Shown here: positions 1 through 7,878 of the stretch, piece after piece
How the letters are laid out: each line of letters starts with the position of its first letter
How positions within the stretch are numbered: position 1 is the first letter of the stretch
Source of the DNA: Planctomycetota bacterium
GTDB lineage: Bacteria; Planctomycetota; UBA1135; GCA-002686595
Direction of reading: 5' to 3'
Length of the DNA: 64,000 nucleotides
Assembly (NCBI GenBank): GCA_020638835.1
Contig: JACKHV010000002.1
Location: 620,001-684,000 of the forward strand
Program-made: the position numbers and the translations under genes
Notes under the pieces: model-generated
Database searches by the model: none
The model's input: the letters and a program-made list of their open reading frames with translations, nothing else
Told to the model about the DNA's origin: nothing

Positions 1-1001
1 GTGCCGTCGGAGCGGTAGATGCCGAGCCCGAAGACCGGCCGCTTGGCCGCCGCGTGAGCCTTCCACGTCAAGCGCACGCGAAAGGGCTCGTCGGTCCGGA
101 AGACGTGGCTCTTGGATCCGTCGGCGGCGATCATCTGCGTGTCGACGACCTCGATCTCGCCGGAGCCCCAGCGCGGATACTCGCTGGTGCCGCGGTGCAG
201 CGCGGAGAGGCGCTCGTTGCCGCGTTCGTGCGCGCGCTTCAGGTACTGGTCGGATACTTTCTCGGCGGTGCCCTGTTCGAGCACCTCGCCCTTGTCCATC
301 AGGACGACCCACTGGCACATCGACTTCACGGCGCCCATGTCGTGGCTGACGAATACGATCGTCTTGCCCTGCTCGCGGAACTCGTTCAGGCGGTTCGTGC
401 ACTTGCCCTTGAAGTGCTCGTCGCCGACCGACAGCGCTTCGTCGATGATGAAGATGTCGGGGTCGACCGAGGCCGCGACGGAGAAGCCGAGGCGCACGTA
501 CATGCCCGAGCTGTAGGTCTTGACGGGCCGCTCGATGAAGTCACCGAGCTCGCTGAAGTCGACGATCGACTGGTAGCGCCGGTCGATCTCCTCCTCGTTC
601 ATGCCGAGGATCGAGCAGTTCAGGTAGATGTTCTCGCGTCCGGAGAACTCGGGGTGGAAGCCCGCGCCGAGCTCGAGCAGCGACGCGACGCGCCCCTGCA
701 CCTCCACGGTCCCGGTGGTCGGCTTGGTGATGCCGGTCAAGAGCTTGAGCAGCGTCGACTTGCCCGCGCCGTTCTCGCCGATGATGCCGACGGTCGAGCC
801 GTGCGGGATGTCGAGGTAGACGTTGCGGACGGCCCAGAACTCCTGGTAGCGCGGGCCGCCGAGGCGCATCACGTCCCACAGCCGGTGGATCGGCTTGGCG
901 TACATCTGATACGCCTTCGAGAGGTCCTGGCAGTGGATGGCGCTGGTGCTCGCGCCGGTGCTGTGCGACTCGACCCGGGCTCTTTCGGTGGCGTTCGACA
1001 T
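1..1001 (-). CDS. Polysaccharide ABC exporter ATPase, Wzt-like (3' end outside window)
   Basis: This is the ATPase of a polysaccharide (O-antigen or teichoic-acid type) exporter that pairs with the permease just upstream. The ATG is at 1001 and 333 codons are present before the window edge, so the C-terminus is missing. Walker A GENGAGKST lies at about residues 75-83, followed by the signature region YSSGMYVRLGFS, Walker B DIFIIDEAL and the H-loop VFVSHD. After the nucleotide-binding domain a further ~80 residues (including VFGLGIYRSDG) resemble the Wzt C-terminal carbohydrate-binding domain, which favours O-antigen-type export over a plain TagH. The start is 2 bp from the permease stop, so the pair is almost certainly co-transcribed. 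The exported glycan is unknown. Confidence 0.88.
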   Translation of the reverse strand, partial: MSNATERARVESHSTGASTSAIHCQDLSKAYQMYAKPIHRLWDVMRLGGPRYQEFWAVRNVYLDIPHGSTVGIIGENGAGKSTLLKLLTGITKPTTGTVEVQGRVASLLELGAGFHPEFSGRENIYLNCSILGMNEEEIDRRYQSIVDFSELGDFIERPVKTYSSGMYVRLGFSVAASVDPDIFIIDEALSVGDEHFKGKCTNRLNEFREQGKTIVFVSHDMGAVKSMCQWVVLMDKGEVLEQGTAEKVSDQYLKRAHERGNERLSALHRGTSEYPRWGSGEIEVVDTQMIAADGSKSHVFRTDEPFRVRLTWKAHAAAKRPVFGLGIYRSDG

Positions 1002-1002
1002 C

Positions 1003-1875
1003 TCAGAGCAGGTCCGGGAAGCGGTCTTTCTGGGAGCGGAAGAAGGCGGCACCCAGCGCGAAGGTCACGACGGCGACGACGCCGAACTGCACCACGAATC
1101 CGAGCCGCGGCCAGTCGCCGTAGATCAGCACGTCGCGGTACGAGTCGATCAGCCAGTACATCGGGTTGAGGTTCAACAGCCAACCGTAGCCGGCCTTCTC
1201 GACCAAGGCCGCCGGGTAGAAGATCGGCGTGCCGAACATCCACACGGTCAGGAACACGCCGACCAGGTGATAGGTGTCGCGCAGGATCAAATTGAGCGTG
1301 GCGAGCATGTAGCCGAGCCCGATCGTGAAGACGGCCTGCAGCACGTAGAGGATCGGCAAGGTCACCAGCGGCATGCCCAGGCGCATCACGCGCGGCATGG
1401 GTTCGCCCGGCTCGAGGTTCTGACGCACGACGTCCCAGTCGAAGGTCGTCGGGTCGACGTACGCGAACCAGGCGATGCCGAACATCGCGACGACGATGCC
1501 GAGCGTCATGTTCACGAGGCTCGAGCCCGTCAGGTAGATCGGGAGGACCTCCGACGGGAAGACGACCTTCTGGATCAGGTTGGCGTTCTCCACCAAGCAG
1601 TTCGTCGTGCGCGAGACCGTCTCCGAGAAGGCGACCCAGATCAAGATGCCGATCAGCATGATCAGGGGTACTTCGCCGTTCGAGGAGTGGTCCGACCAGC
1701 GCATGTTCAACACCAGGTTGAACACGAACATGTAGACGAACAGGTTCAGGATCGGAAAGACGACCGACCAGAAGAAGCCCATGCTGGAGCCGACGTAGCG
1801 CGCCTTGAGGTCACGCACGACCAAGTCCTTCAGCAAGCGCTTCTGCGCGAAGAGGCTCTTCGTGATGGCGAGCAA
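1003..1875 (-). CDS. Polysaccharide ABC exporter permease, Wzm-like (ABC-2 family)
   Basis: A 290-residue inner-membrane permease of the ABC-2 type with about six hydrophobic segments. The N-terminus (KDLVVRDLKARYVGSSMGFF) is typical of Wzm/TagG proteins, in which an amphipathic segment precedes the first TM. A hydrophilic loop of about 30 residues near residue 145 is longer than in many family members. The only in-frame start at this end is TTG at 1875, 27 bp after the arginase stop, with no clear Shine-Dalgarno, so the start is less certain than the gene. It should form the membrane channel for the Wzt-like ATPase encoded next. Confidence 0.87.
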   Translation of the reverse strand: MLAITKSLFAQKRLLKDLVVRDLKARYVGSSMGFFWSVVFPILNLFVYMFVFNLVLNMRWSDHSSNGEVPLIMLIGILIWVAFSETVSRTTNCLVENANLIQKVVFPSEVLPIYLTGSSLVNMTLGIVVAMFGIAWFAYVDPTTFDWDVVRQNLEPGEPMPRVMRLGMPLVTLPILYVLQAVFTIGLGYMLATLNLILRDTYHLVGVFLTVWMFGTPIFYPAALVEKAGYGWLLNLNPMYWLIDSYRDVLIYGDWPRLGFVVQFGVVAVVTFALGAAFFRSQKDRFPDLL

Positions 1876-1902
1876 GGGGGAATCCAGTCGAGGTTCGGGT
1901 CG

Positions 1903-2817
1903 CTAGAGGATCGTCTTGCCGAGGCCCGAGAGCACGAGCTCGACCGCGGCGCGCGCCGTCGTGTTGCGGTCGTCGAGGATCGGGTTGATCTCGGTCATCT
2001 CGAGGGCGAGCAGCTTCTGCGAGGCGGCCGCCATCTCCATCACGAGGTGCGACTCACGGTAGTTCGTGCCGCCGGGGACCGGCGTTCCGACGCCCGGCGC
2101 GACGCTCGGGTCGGTGCCGTCGAGGTCGAAGGAGAGGTGGAAGCCGACGGTACCGTCGGTCGCGATCTCGATCGCTTCCTTCATCACGCGGTGCATCCCG
2201 AGCATGTCCACCTCGCGCATCGTGTAGCACTTGATGCCGGACTCACGCACGAGTTCGCGCTCCGTCGGGTCGATCGAGCGCACGCCGACGAGCACGGCGT
2301 TCTCGACGTCCACCATCGGCGTCCGCGAGCCGCACTGCACGAGTTCCTCCGGCCCGAAGCCGAGGACCGACGCCAGCGGCATGCCGTGGATGTTTCCCGA
2401 CGGGCTGGTCCGCGGCGTGTTCATGTCGCTGTGCGCGTCGAACCAGATCAGGCCGACGCGTTCGTTCCGCGCGTGGTGGAAGGACGAGATGCCCGCGACC
2501 GTCCCGACGGCGATCGAGTGGTCGCCGCCGATCACCAGCGGGAACGAACCGGCGCTCAGGATCTGCTGCACTTCGTCGCGCAGCTCGCGGCAACACGCGG
2601 CGATCTCGCTGAGGAAGCGCGCGTGAGGATCGCGCGGATCGCGGCGTTCCGGAGCATCGACGTGCACGTTGCCCAGGTCCTCGAACTCGAGGCCCAGCGA
2701 GCGCACGGCGCGTTCGAGTCCCGCGATGCGCATCGCGCTGGGCCCCATGTCGACGCCGCGACGGCCTCCTCCGAGGTCCATCGGCACGCCGAGCGCGGAC
2801 ACCTTGCGGCTCATCAT
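1903..2817 (-). CDS. rocF: Arginase (ureohydrolase family)
   Basis: A Mn-dependent ureohydrolase of 304 residues, the normal arginase length, which hydrolyses arginine to ornithine and urea. The N-terminal LGVPMDLGGGRRGVDMGPSA block is arginase-like rather than agmatinase-like. Metal ligands are in GGDHS, FDAHSDMN and SFDLDGTDPSVAPGVGTP. Two adjacent ATG codons (2817 and 2814) overlap the upstream TGA; AGGAGG at about 2826-2831 is placed for either. No urease is visible nearby, so the fate of the urea is unknown. Agmatinase or formiminoglutamase activity is a less likely alternative given the N-terminal block. Confidence 0.9.
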   Translation of the reverse strand: MMSRKVSALGVPMDLGGGRRGVDMGPSAMRIAGLERAVRSLGLEFEDLGNVHVDAPERRDPRDPHARFLSEIAACCRELRDEVQQILSAGSFPLVIGGDHSIAVGTVAGISSFHHARNERVGLIWFDAHSDMNTPRTSPSGNIHGMPLASVLGFGPEELVQCGSRTPMVDVENAVLVGVRSIDPTERELVRESGIKCYTMREVDMLGMHRVMKEAIEIATDGTVGFHLSFDLDGTDPSVAPGVGTPVPGGTNYRESHLVMEMAAASQKLLALEMTEINPILDDRNTTARAAVELVLSGLGKTIL

Positions 2818-3650
2818 CGTTCCATCCTCCTGAGCGTCACCACTTCGCCCGACTGCACGGCGAGTTCCGCGCGGGCATCCCCGTCGCGCAGCGAGACTTC
2901 CAAGCTGCCGCACGAGCCGAAGAGCGCCAGCAGCACGCCGGGCTCCACCTCCGCGTAGGTCCCGACGAGCGGCGCCGCGCGTCCCGCGACCCTGGCGCAC
3001 CAATCTTCACCTTCGAGCAGCCGTGCCGGAAGCGTCAGCGGCGTGATCAGGTTCCCGAAGCGGTCGGCGAAGAGCACTTCCGTGCGCCAACCGTCCTCGA
3101 GCACCTCGGGGCCGGGGAAGCCCGCCTGCAGCCAGTCGTCGGTCGGCTCGCCGAGTTCCTCCGGTGCCATACCCGAGGCGAGCGCCGCAGCGGCCGGCGC
3201 GAAGACGTCGCGACCGTGGAAGGTGCGCGACGCGTTCGGCAGCGCGAAGCGATCCGCGTCGAGCTCGAACACCCGCGCGTCCTCCGAGAGCACGGGTCCA
3301 AGCAATCCGTTGTCCGGCGCGAGGAACGCGTGCCCCGCGTCCTCCGCGACGAGGATGCGTCGACCGCTGCCGACGCCCGGGTCGACGACGGCGAGGTGCG
3401 TGGTCCCGTCGGGGAAGCGGCGCCAGGCGTGCGCGAGCAACCAGGCGGCCTGCAGCACGGCTTGCGGCGCGACCCCGTGGCTGAGGTCGACGCAGCGCAC
3501 GCCGTCGTTGTGCGAGAGCATCACGCCCTTCATCACGCCGACGTACGCGTCCTCCAGCCCGAAGTCGGTGAGGAGCGACACGATGCCGTTCGAACGCCAG
3601 CCCAGCGACGAACCCGGTGCGAGAGCCGGCGATGCAGATTCGTCCGTCAC
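2814..3650 (-). CDS. S-adenosyl-L-methionine hydrolase (SAM hydroxide adenosyltransferase, DUF62 family)
   Basis: A 278-residue member of the family that hydrolyses SAM to adenosine and methionine, related in fold to fluorinases and chlorinases. Family blocks are in order: SLLTDFGLEDAYVGVMKGV, VVDPGVGSGRR, APDNGLL, TFHGRDVFAPAAA, DRFGNLITPL. The GTG start at 3650 forms a GTGA overlap with the stop of the upstream HEAT-repeat gene, and the 3' end overlaps the arginase start, suggesting translational coupling on both sides. A much longer open frame continues upstream to 4718, but that part is a GC-rich shadow of the HEAT gene. Halogenase activity is not expected, since plain hydrolases dominate this family. 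Confidence 0.88.
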   Translation of the reverse strand: MTDESASPALAPGSSLGWRSNGIVSLLTDFGLEDAYVGVMKGVMLSHNDGVRCVDLSHGVAPQAVLQAAWLLAHAWRRFPDGTTHLAVVDPGVGSGRRILVAEDAGHAFLAPDNGLLGPVLSEDARVFELDADRFALPNASRTFHGRDVFAPAAAALASGMAPEELGEPTDDWLQAGFPGPEVLEDGWRTEVLFADRFGNLITPLTLPARLLEGEDWCARVAGRAAPLVGTYAEVEPGVLLALFGSCGSLEVSLRDGDARAELAVQSGEVVTLRRMER

Positions 3651-5494
3651 TGAGTGCGCGTGCTGAGCATGCCGAGCAGGGCGCCTTGAAGCACGGGGTC
3701 GGCACTCCCCTGCTTGCGCTTCGACTCGAGCCACTCGAGGATCGGATACCCGCCCCACTCGCCGCAGGCGAAGCCCACGCGGCGCAGGTCGGGCGTACCG
3801 GCGGAGATCGGCACGTTGTCGAGTTCTCCCTTCAGCGCCAACCAGTTGCCCACCTCGACGATCACGCGCGCCGTCAGCACGCTGCGGTCGAAGGGACCCT
3901 TCCAGAGCGCGGCGGAGAGGATCAACTTGAGCGCGTCGCGGTCTTTGCGGCGCAGCAGCGCGAGCGCGAGCTCGAGGTTCTCCGTCTCGCGCCCTTCCAG
4001 CGGGAAGATGCGGCGCACCGCCGCGACGTCTTCCGAGTTGGGCCGGAACCCGAGCGCGCGCGCGGCCAGTCCGCCGAGCACGCCCTGCGGCAAGCCGTCC
4101 TCGAGCGCGGTCCGCAGCACGTCGCGGGCTCCGATGCGACCTTGCAGGCTCAGCACGCTCGCGACCAGCACTTGCGGCCGGCCCGTCAGCTGCGGCAGGA
4201 GCGCCTCGAGCAACGCCTGGATCTTCGGGGCGTCCGCGTGGTGACACGTCATCTCGAGGTGTTCGCGCCACTGCGGATGCGATTGGTCGTTCAGGATCGC
4301 GCGCAGCTCGTCGCGCGCGGCGTCGTCGCGCCCGCGCGCCCTGCCGGCCAGCGCTTGCGCCGTGAGGCGCGGGTCGGGGTCGTCCTTCAATCCGCGCAAG
4401 AAGTCGATCACTCGCGCGTCGTCGAAGTGCGCGAGGCCGGACAGCAGCGTGACACGCTCGGGTCCCTCGTAGTCGCCGAAGGTCGCGAGGATCGTCGCCG
4501 CCGCCTTCGGGTCGCGCGCGACGGCCAGCAGGCGCAGCGCGCGCGCCTTGTACGGCGAGCGCTCGTAGGCCGCGTTGAGCAGCCCGGCGGCGTCGCTGAG
4601 CATGTCCTCGCTGCGCTCGAGCTCGCGCAGCAGCGCGTCCCACTCGTCCGCGTTCGCGGGATTCCACAGATCGTGGCGCATCAGCTCGGCGAGCTGTTCC
4701 GGCATTGCGCGCACGCACGCGCGCACACCCGCGCGGCCCCCGCGCTCGAGCAGGTTGTCGAGCAGGTGGTCACGAATGCTGATGCCCGGCAGCTCGGCGG
4801 CGTAGCGCAGGATCAGCTGGTCCAAGAACTCTTCGTTCGCGGCGAGCCGCAGCAGCAGCTGCACTTCCCACGTCTGGCCGTCGACCGTCCCGTAGCGGAT
4901 CGCGGACTTCCAGCGCAGGTCGAGCAAGTAGCGCCCGGACGGGAAGTCGTGTGACGCGGCCGGCTCGACGACGAACTGCAGGGACTGCGCGGCGACTTGC
5001 GCGAGCGGACCGCTGCCCGCGGCGATGCGCTCGACGCGGCTGCGCGCGGACTCGCGACCGGTGCGCGCCAGCGCCAGGACGGCGTCCGAGGCGTAGGGCT
5101 CGGCGTTCGCCTGCACGAGCTTCAGCAGCTCCTCTTCGACGCCGATGCCGAGTTCCCCCATGCCGAGGATGGCCGCGCGACGCTGCCCTTCTTCGCCTTC
5201 GGCCGCGTGGGAGAAGAGCCGAGGCCATTCCTGCAGGGCGCCGGCGGCACCGAGCGCGAAGATGGCGAGCTCCTGCTCCGCGGGCGAGAGGTCGAGCGAG
5301 TCGAGCTCGGTCTGCGCGTCCGTCGGGGGCTTCGTGAACTGGATGCGTCCGTCGCGCGCCACCAGCTCGTCCCACGGCAGCGGCGCGGCGGGCTCGGGTG
5401 GCAGCTCCGCCGCGGCGCGCCGGACCTGGGCCGGGGCGAGGACCGCGGTGCCGAGGACGACACAAGCGGCGAGGAAGAGGCGCGGGAGGGACAT
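3647..5494 (-). CDS. Exported HEAT-repeat-like protein of unknown function
   Basis: A 615-residue protein with a cleavable-looking signal peptide (RLFLAACVVLGTAVLAPAQ). The body is made of helical repeats of about 30-40 residues rich in Ala, Leu and Arg, with repeated patterns such as AILGMGELGIG, VLALARTGRE and AQALAGRARGRDD. These are typical of HEAT or PBS-lyase-like solenoids, which act as binding scaffolds. No catalytic motif was seen. It is probably periplasmic. It overlaps the SAM hydrolase start by 4 bp. The ATG at 5494 is chosen because it directly precedes the signal peptide; no Shine-Dalgarno is visible. No specific function can be assigned. Confidence 0.75.
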   Translation of the reverse strand: MSLPRLFLAACVVLGTAVLAPAQVRRAAAELPPEPAAPLPWDELVARDGRIQFTKPPTDAQTELDSLDLSPAEQELAIFALGAAGALQEWPRLFSHAAEGEEGQRRAAILGMGELGIGVEEELLKLVQANAEPYASDAVLALARTGRESARSRVERIAAGSGPLAQVAAQSLQFVVEPAASHDFPSGRYLLDLRWKSAIRYGTVDGQTWEVQLLLRLAANEEFLDQLILRYAAELPGISIRDHLLDNLLERGGRAGVRACVRAMPEQLAELMRHDLWNPANADEWDALLRELERSEDMLSDAAGLLNAAYERSPYKARALRLLAVARDPKAAATILATFGDYEGPERVTLLSGLAHFDDARVIDFLRGLKDDPDPRLTAQALAGRARGRDDAARDELRAILNDQSHPQWREHLEMTCHHADAPKIQALLEALLPQLTGRPQVLVASVLSLQGRIGARDVLRTALEDGLPQGVLGGLAARALGFRPNSEDVAAVRRIFPLEGRETENLELALALLRRKDRDALKLILSAALWKGPFDRSVLTARVIVEVGNWLALKGELDNVPISAGTPDLRRVGFACGEWGGYPILEWLESKRKQGSADPVLQGALLGMLSTRTQ

Positions 5495-5550
5495 GGCGGG
5501 AGGCGGGGACTCAGGGACTATCGGCAGCGCATGCACCGATCTGGACCGGT

Positions 5551-5880
5551 TCAGGGCTGCCTGAGGTGCATCACGACCTCGAACTCGTCGGTCTCGAGCA
5601 GCCGGAGGGGCAGCTTGGCCCGCAGGCCGCCCTCCAGCTCGGCCGAGAGTTCGCCCGAAGTGCCGCGCGGGATGCCCTTCAGCTCGAAACGGCCGCCGGG
5701 GCCGCTGCGCGCGCGCACGCCGCCGGGGCCCGTGATCACGGCGCCTTCGACGGGTTCGAGGTCCGCCGCGCGCAGGACCGTCCCGCGGACGCGGAGCAGG
5801 TCCGGGGCGTGGTTCGCGTCCGCCGCGTCGCCGCACCCTGCGACGAGGAGCACGAGCAGGCTGGCGAAGCGCAGGCTCAT
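5551..5880 (-). CDS. Small lipoprotein with carboxypeptidase-regulatory-like (beta-sandwich) domain
   Basis: A 109-residue lipoprotein precursor. The signal peptide SLRFASLLVLLVAGC ends in a lipobox (LVAG then Cys at about residue 16). The mature part reads VRGTVLRAADLEPVEGAVIT followed by GPGGRFELKGIPRGT, the pattern of a CarboxypepD_reg-like or transthyretin-like beta-sandwich found in many exported proteins of this type of bacterium. It starts at an ATG overlapping the phosphomannomutase stop (ATGA), so it is likely co-expressed with it. No enzymatic motif was found; a structural or binding role at the envelope is inferred. Confidence 0.7.
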   Translation of the reverse strand: MSLRFASLLVLLVAGCGDAADANHAPDLLRVRGTVLRAADLEPVEGAVITGPGGVRARSGPGGRFELKGIPRGTSGELSAELEGGLRAKLPLRLLETDEFEVVMHLRQP

Positions 5881-7238
5881 TCGGCCGGTTCCCCCAGGAT
5901 GGCGATCAGTTCGTCGCGCCGCGCGTCGCGCAGCGCCGCCGTGCGCGCTTCGAGGTTGAGCCGCAGGAAGGGCTCGGTGTTCGACGCGCGCACGTTGAAC
6001 CACCACCAGTCGTCCCGCGCGAGGTCGCCGTACTCGACGGTGATGCCGTCGAGCTCGTCCTGGCGACCATCGGCGTAGCGCGACTTCAGCTCGGCGATCG
6101 CGGCGTCCTTGTCGGCGACCTTGAAGTTCACTTCGCCGGTCGCGTGGTAGCGACGCAGGTCCGCGGTCAGCTGCGACAGCGTCTTGCCGCCGGACGCGCT
6201 CGAGCCCAAGAGGTTCAGCGCGGAGACCATCGCGAGCACGCCCGAGTCCGTCGTGAAGTTGTCGCCGAAGTAGAAGTGTCCGGACAGCTCCCCGGCGAAG
6301 ACGGCGCCCTTCTCGCGCATCGTCGCCTTGATGAAGGAGTGTCCGACGCGGTCGCGGATCGCGACGCCGCCCGCGCGCTCGATCTCTTCCTTGACGACCC
6401 ACGACGAGCGCAGGTCGTAGACGATCGGCGAGCCCGGCCGCGTCTTCAGGAACTGGCGCGCGAGCAAGGCCGTCATCAGGTCGGCGGAGACCGTCACGCC
6501 GTTCTCGTCGACGAAGCAGCAGCGGTCCGCGTCGCCGTCGAAGCCGACGCCGAGCTGCGCGACCGACTTCTGCACGAGCAAGCGCACCGGGTCCAGGTTC
6601 TCTTCCTTGATCGGATTCGCTTCGTGCGCCGGGAAGGTGCCGTCGGGCTCCATCAGCATCGTCTTGGCCTCGACGAGCGGCAGGCGTTCGAGGATCGCCG
6701 GCAGCGTGTAGCCCGCCATGCCGTTCGCCGCGTCGATCGCGATGCGCACGGGCCGGTCCATCGTGCAGAAGGACGCGACGTGGTCCGCGTAGGCCGCGAG
6801 CAGGTCCAGCGGCTTGCGCTCACCGCGCTTCCCCACCACTCCCGGGTAGGGTTCCGCGCACATGCGCTCGATGTCCGCGATGCCGTTCGCGCGCGAGATC
6901 GGCGTGGCGCCCTTCCCGCAGAGCTTCATGCCGTTGTACTCGCCGGGGTTGTGGCTGGCCGTCACGACGAGGCCGCCGTCCACCTGGTGCGAGCCGATCG
7001 CGTAGTAGACCATCGGGGTCGAAGCGAGGCCGACGTCGAGCACCTCGGCACCGGCGTCCAGCATGCCCTCGATCACGGCGTCCGCGACCTCGGGCGAGTG
7101 CGTGCGCATGTCCTGCCCGACCAGCAGGCGCTCGGCGCCGAGCAGCCGGGTGAAGGCGTGCCCGATCTTGCGCGCGGTGTCGAGGTCGAGTTCCTGGGGG
7201 TAGAGGCCCCGGATGTCGTAGGCCTTGAAGATCGCCAT
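5877..7238 (-). CDS. Phosphomannomutase/phosphoglucomutase
   Basis: A 453-residue alpha-D-phosphohexomutase (AlgC/ManB type) interconverting hexose 6- and 1-phosphates for nucleotide-sugar supply. All four active-site loops are visible: the phosphoserine loop VVTASHNPGEYNGMK, the metal loop GFDGDADRC, the sugar-binding loop GELSGHFYF, and the phosphate-binding loop RASNTEPFLRL near the C-terminus. The ATG at 7238 gives the usual family N-terminus MAIFKAYDIRGLYP. It sits in the run that ends with a polysaccharide exporter, which fits a role in glycan precursor synthesis. Whether mannose or glucose phosphate is preferred cannot be told from sequence. Confidence 0.93.
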   Translation of the reverse strand: MAIFKAYDIRGLYPQELDLDTARKIGHAFTRLLGAERLLVGQDMRTHSPEVADAVIEGMLDAGAEVLDVGLASTPMVYYAIGSHQVDGGLVVTASHNPGEYNGMKLCGKGATPISRANGIADIERMCAEPYPGVVGKRGERKPLDLLAAYADHVASFCTMDRPVRIAIDAANGMAGYTLPAILERLPLVEAKTMLMEPDGTFPAHEANPIKEENLDPVRLLVQKSVAQLGVGFDGDADRCCFVDENGVTVSADLMTALLARQFLKTRPGSPIVYDLRSSWVVKEEIERAGGVAIRDRVGHSFIKATMREKGAVFAGELSGHFYFGDNFTTDSGVLAMVSALNLLGSSASGGKTLSQLTADLRRYHATGEVNFKVADKDAAIAELKSRYADGRQDELDGITVEYGDLARDDWWWFNVRASNTEPFLRLNLEARTAALRDARRDELIAILGEPAE

Positions 7239-7317
7239 GGTCGTGTCGTCGTGCGGGGGGGAGCGAGGGGGAACAGTGTAGCGACGGCCGGCGCCGCCCG
7301 CGCCTCCGGGGAGGGCT

Positions 7318-7818
7318 TCAGGCGCCGTGCAGCTCTTCGTCGCGGCAGAACCCGATCCACGCGGCGAGCAGGCCCAGCACGAAGGCCCCGAGCAGGTGTC
7401 GCAGATCGAGGATGCTGCCCCCCGGTCCGGTCGCGAAGCGCAGCGCCAGGTAGGCCGGCATCGCGGTGAGCGGGGCGGCGAGCTGGAGGCCCAGGTAGCG
7501 GTTCCCGACCAGCGGGATCCAGAGCACCCCCACGAGCGCGCCGACGAGGGCCGCGGAGAGCAGCGCGCCGGCGAGCATCGGTACGGGAACGACCCAGGAC
7601 ACGAGCAGCTCCGTCGCGCCGAAGAGCACCGCGCCGTCGAGCACGCAGCGCCGGTGTCGTGCTCGCCGCGCCGCGTCGAAGGCGGCGAACTGCGCGTCGC
7701 GCTGCTGCCAGCCGTCACTCACCAGGCCGCGCACGGCCTCGGGGAGCTCGTCCAACCGCGCTTCGCGCGCGGCGTCCCGGGCCGCGGCTTCCGTTTCGAG
7801 CTTCCGACGCCGCCACAT
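7318..7818 (-). CDS. Small membrane protein of unknown function
   Basis: A 166-residue protein with a charged N-terminal ~55 residues (ETEAAARDAAREARLDELPE) followed by about four hydrophobic helices, the last ending close to the C-terminus. I do not recognise the family. It lies 79 bp upstream of the phosphomannomutase on the same strand and 60 bp downstream of the di-haem oxidoreductase. It begins with ATG at 7818. The amphipathic start and compact membrane part are seen directly; no function is proposed. Confidence 0.65.
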   Translation of the reverse strand: MWRRRKLETEAAARDAAREARLDELPEAVRGLVSDGWQQRDAQFAAFDAARRARHRRCVLDGAVLFGATELLVSWVVPVPMLAGALLSAALVGALVGVLWIPLVGNRYLGLQLAAPLTAMPAYLALRFATGPGGSILDLRHLLGAFVLGLLAAWIGFCRDEELHGA

Positions 7819-7878
7819 CCGGCGCTCATCGGACCGCGGGATCGGCCGACTGGAAGCTCGCCGCGGCTTCTCGGCGCG

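Noticed and set aside
937..2958. Long plus-strand open frame (673 codons) opposite the exporter permease and arginase
   Set aside because: It is a GC-rich shadow: the product is Arg/His/Glu/Val-rich with no domain, and real genes with full family motifs lie on the opposite strand.
2814..4718. Apparent 634-codon extension of the SAM hydrolase
   Set aside because: Upstream of GTG 3650 the frame is a shadow of the HEAT-repeat gene, with Arg/Ala-rich sequence and no family match.
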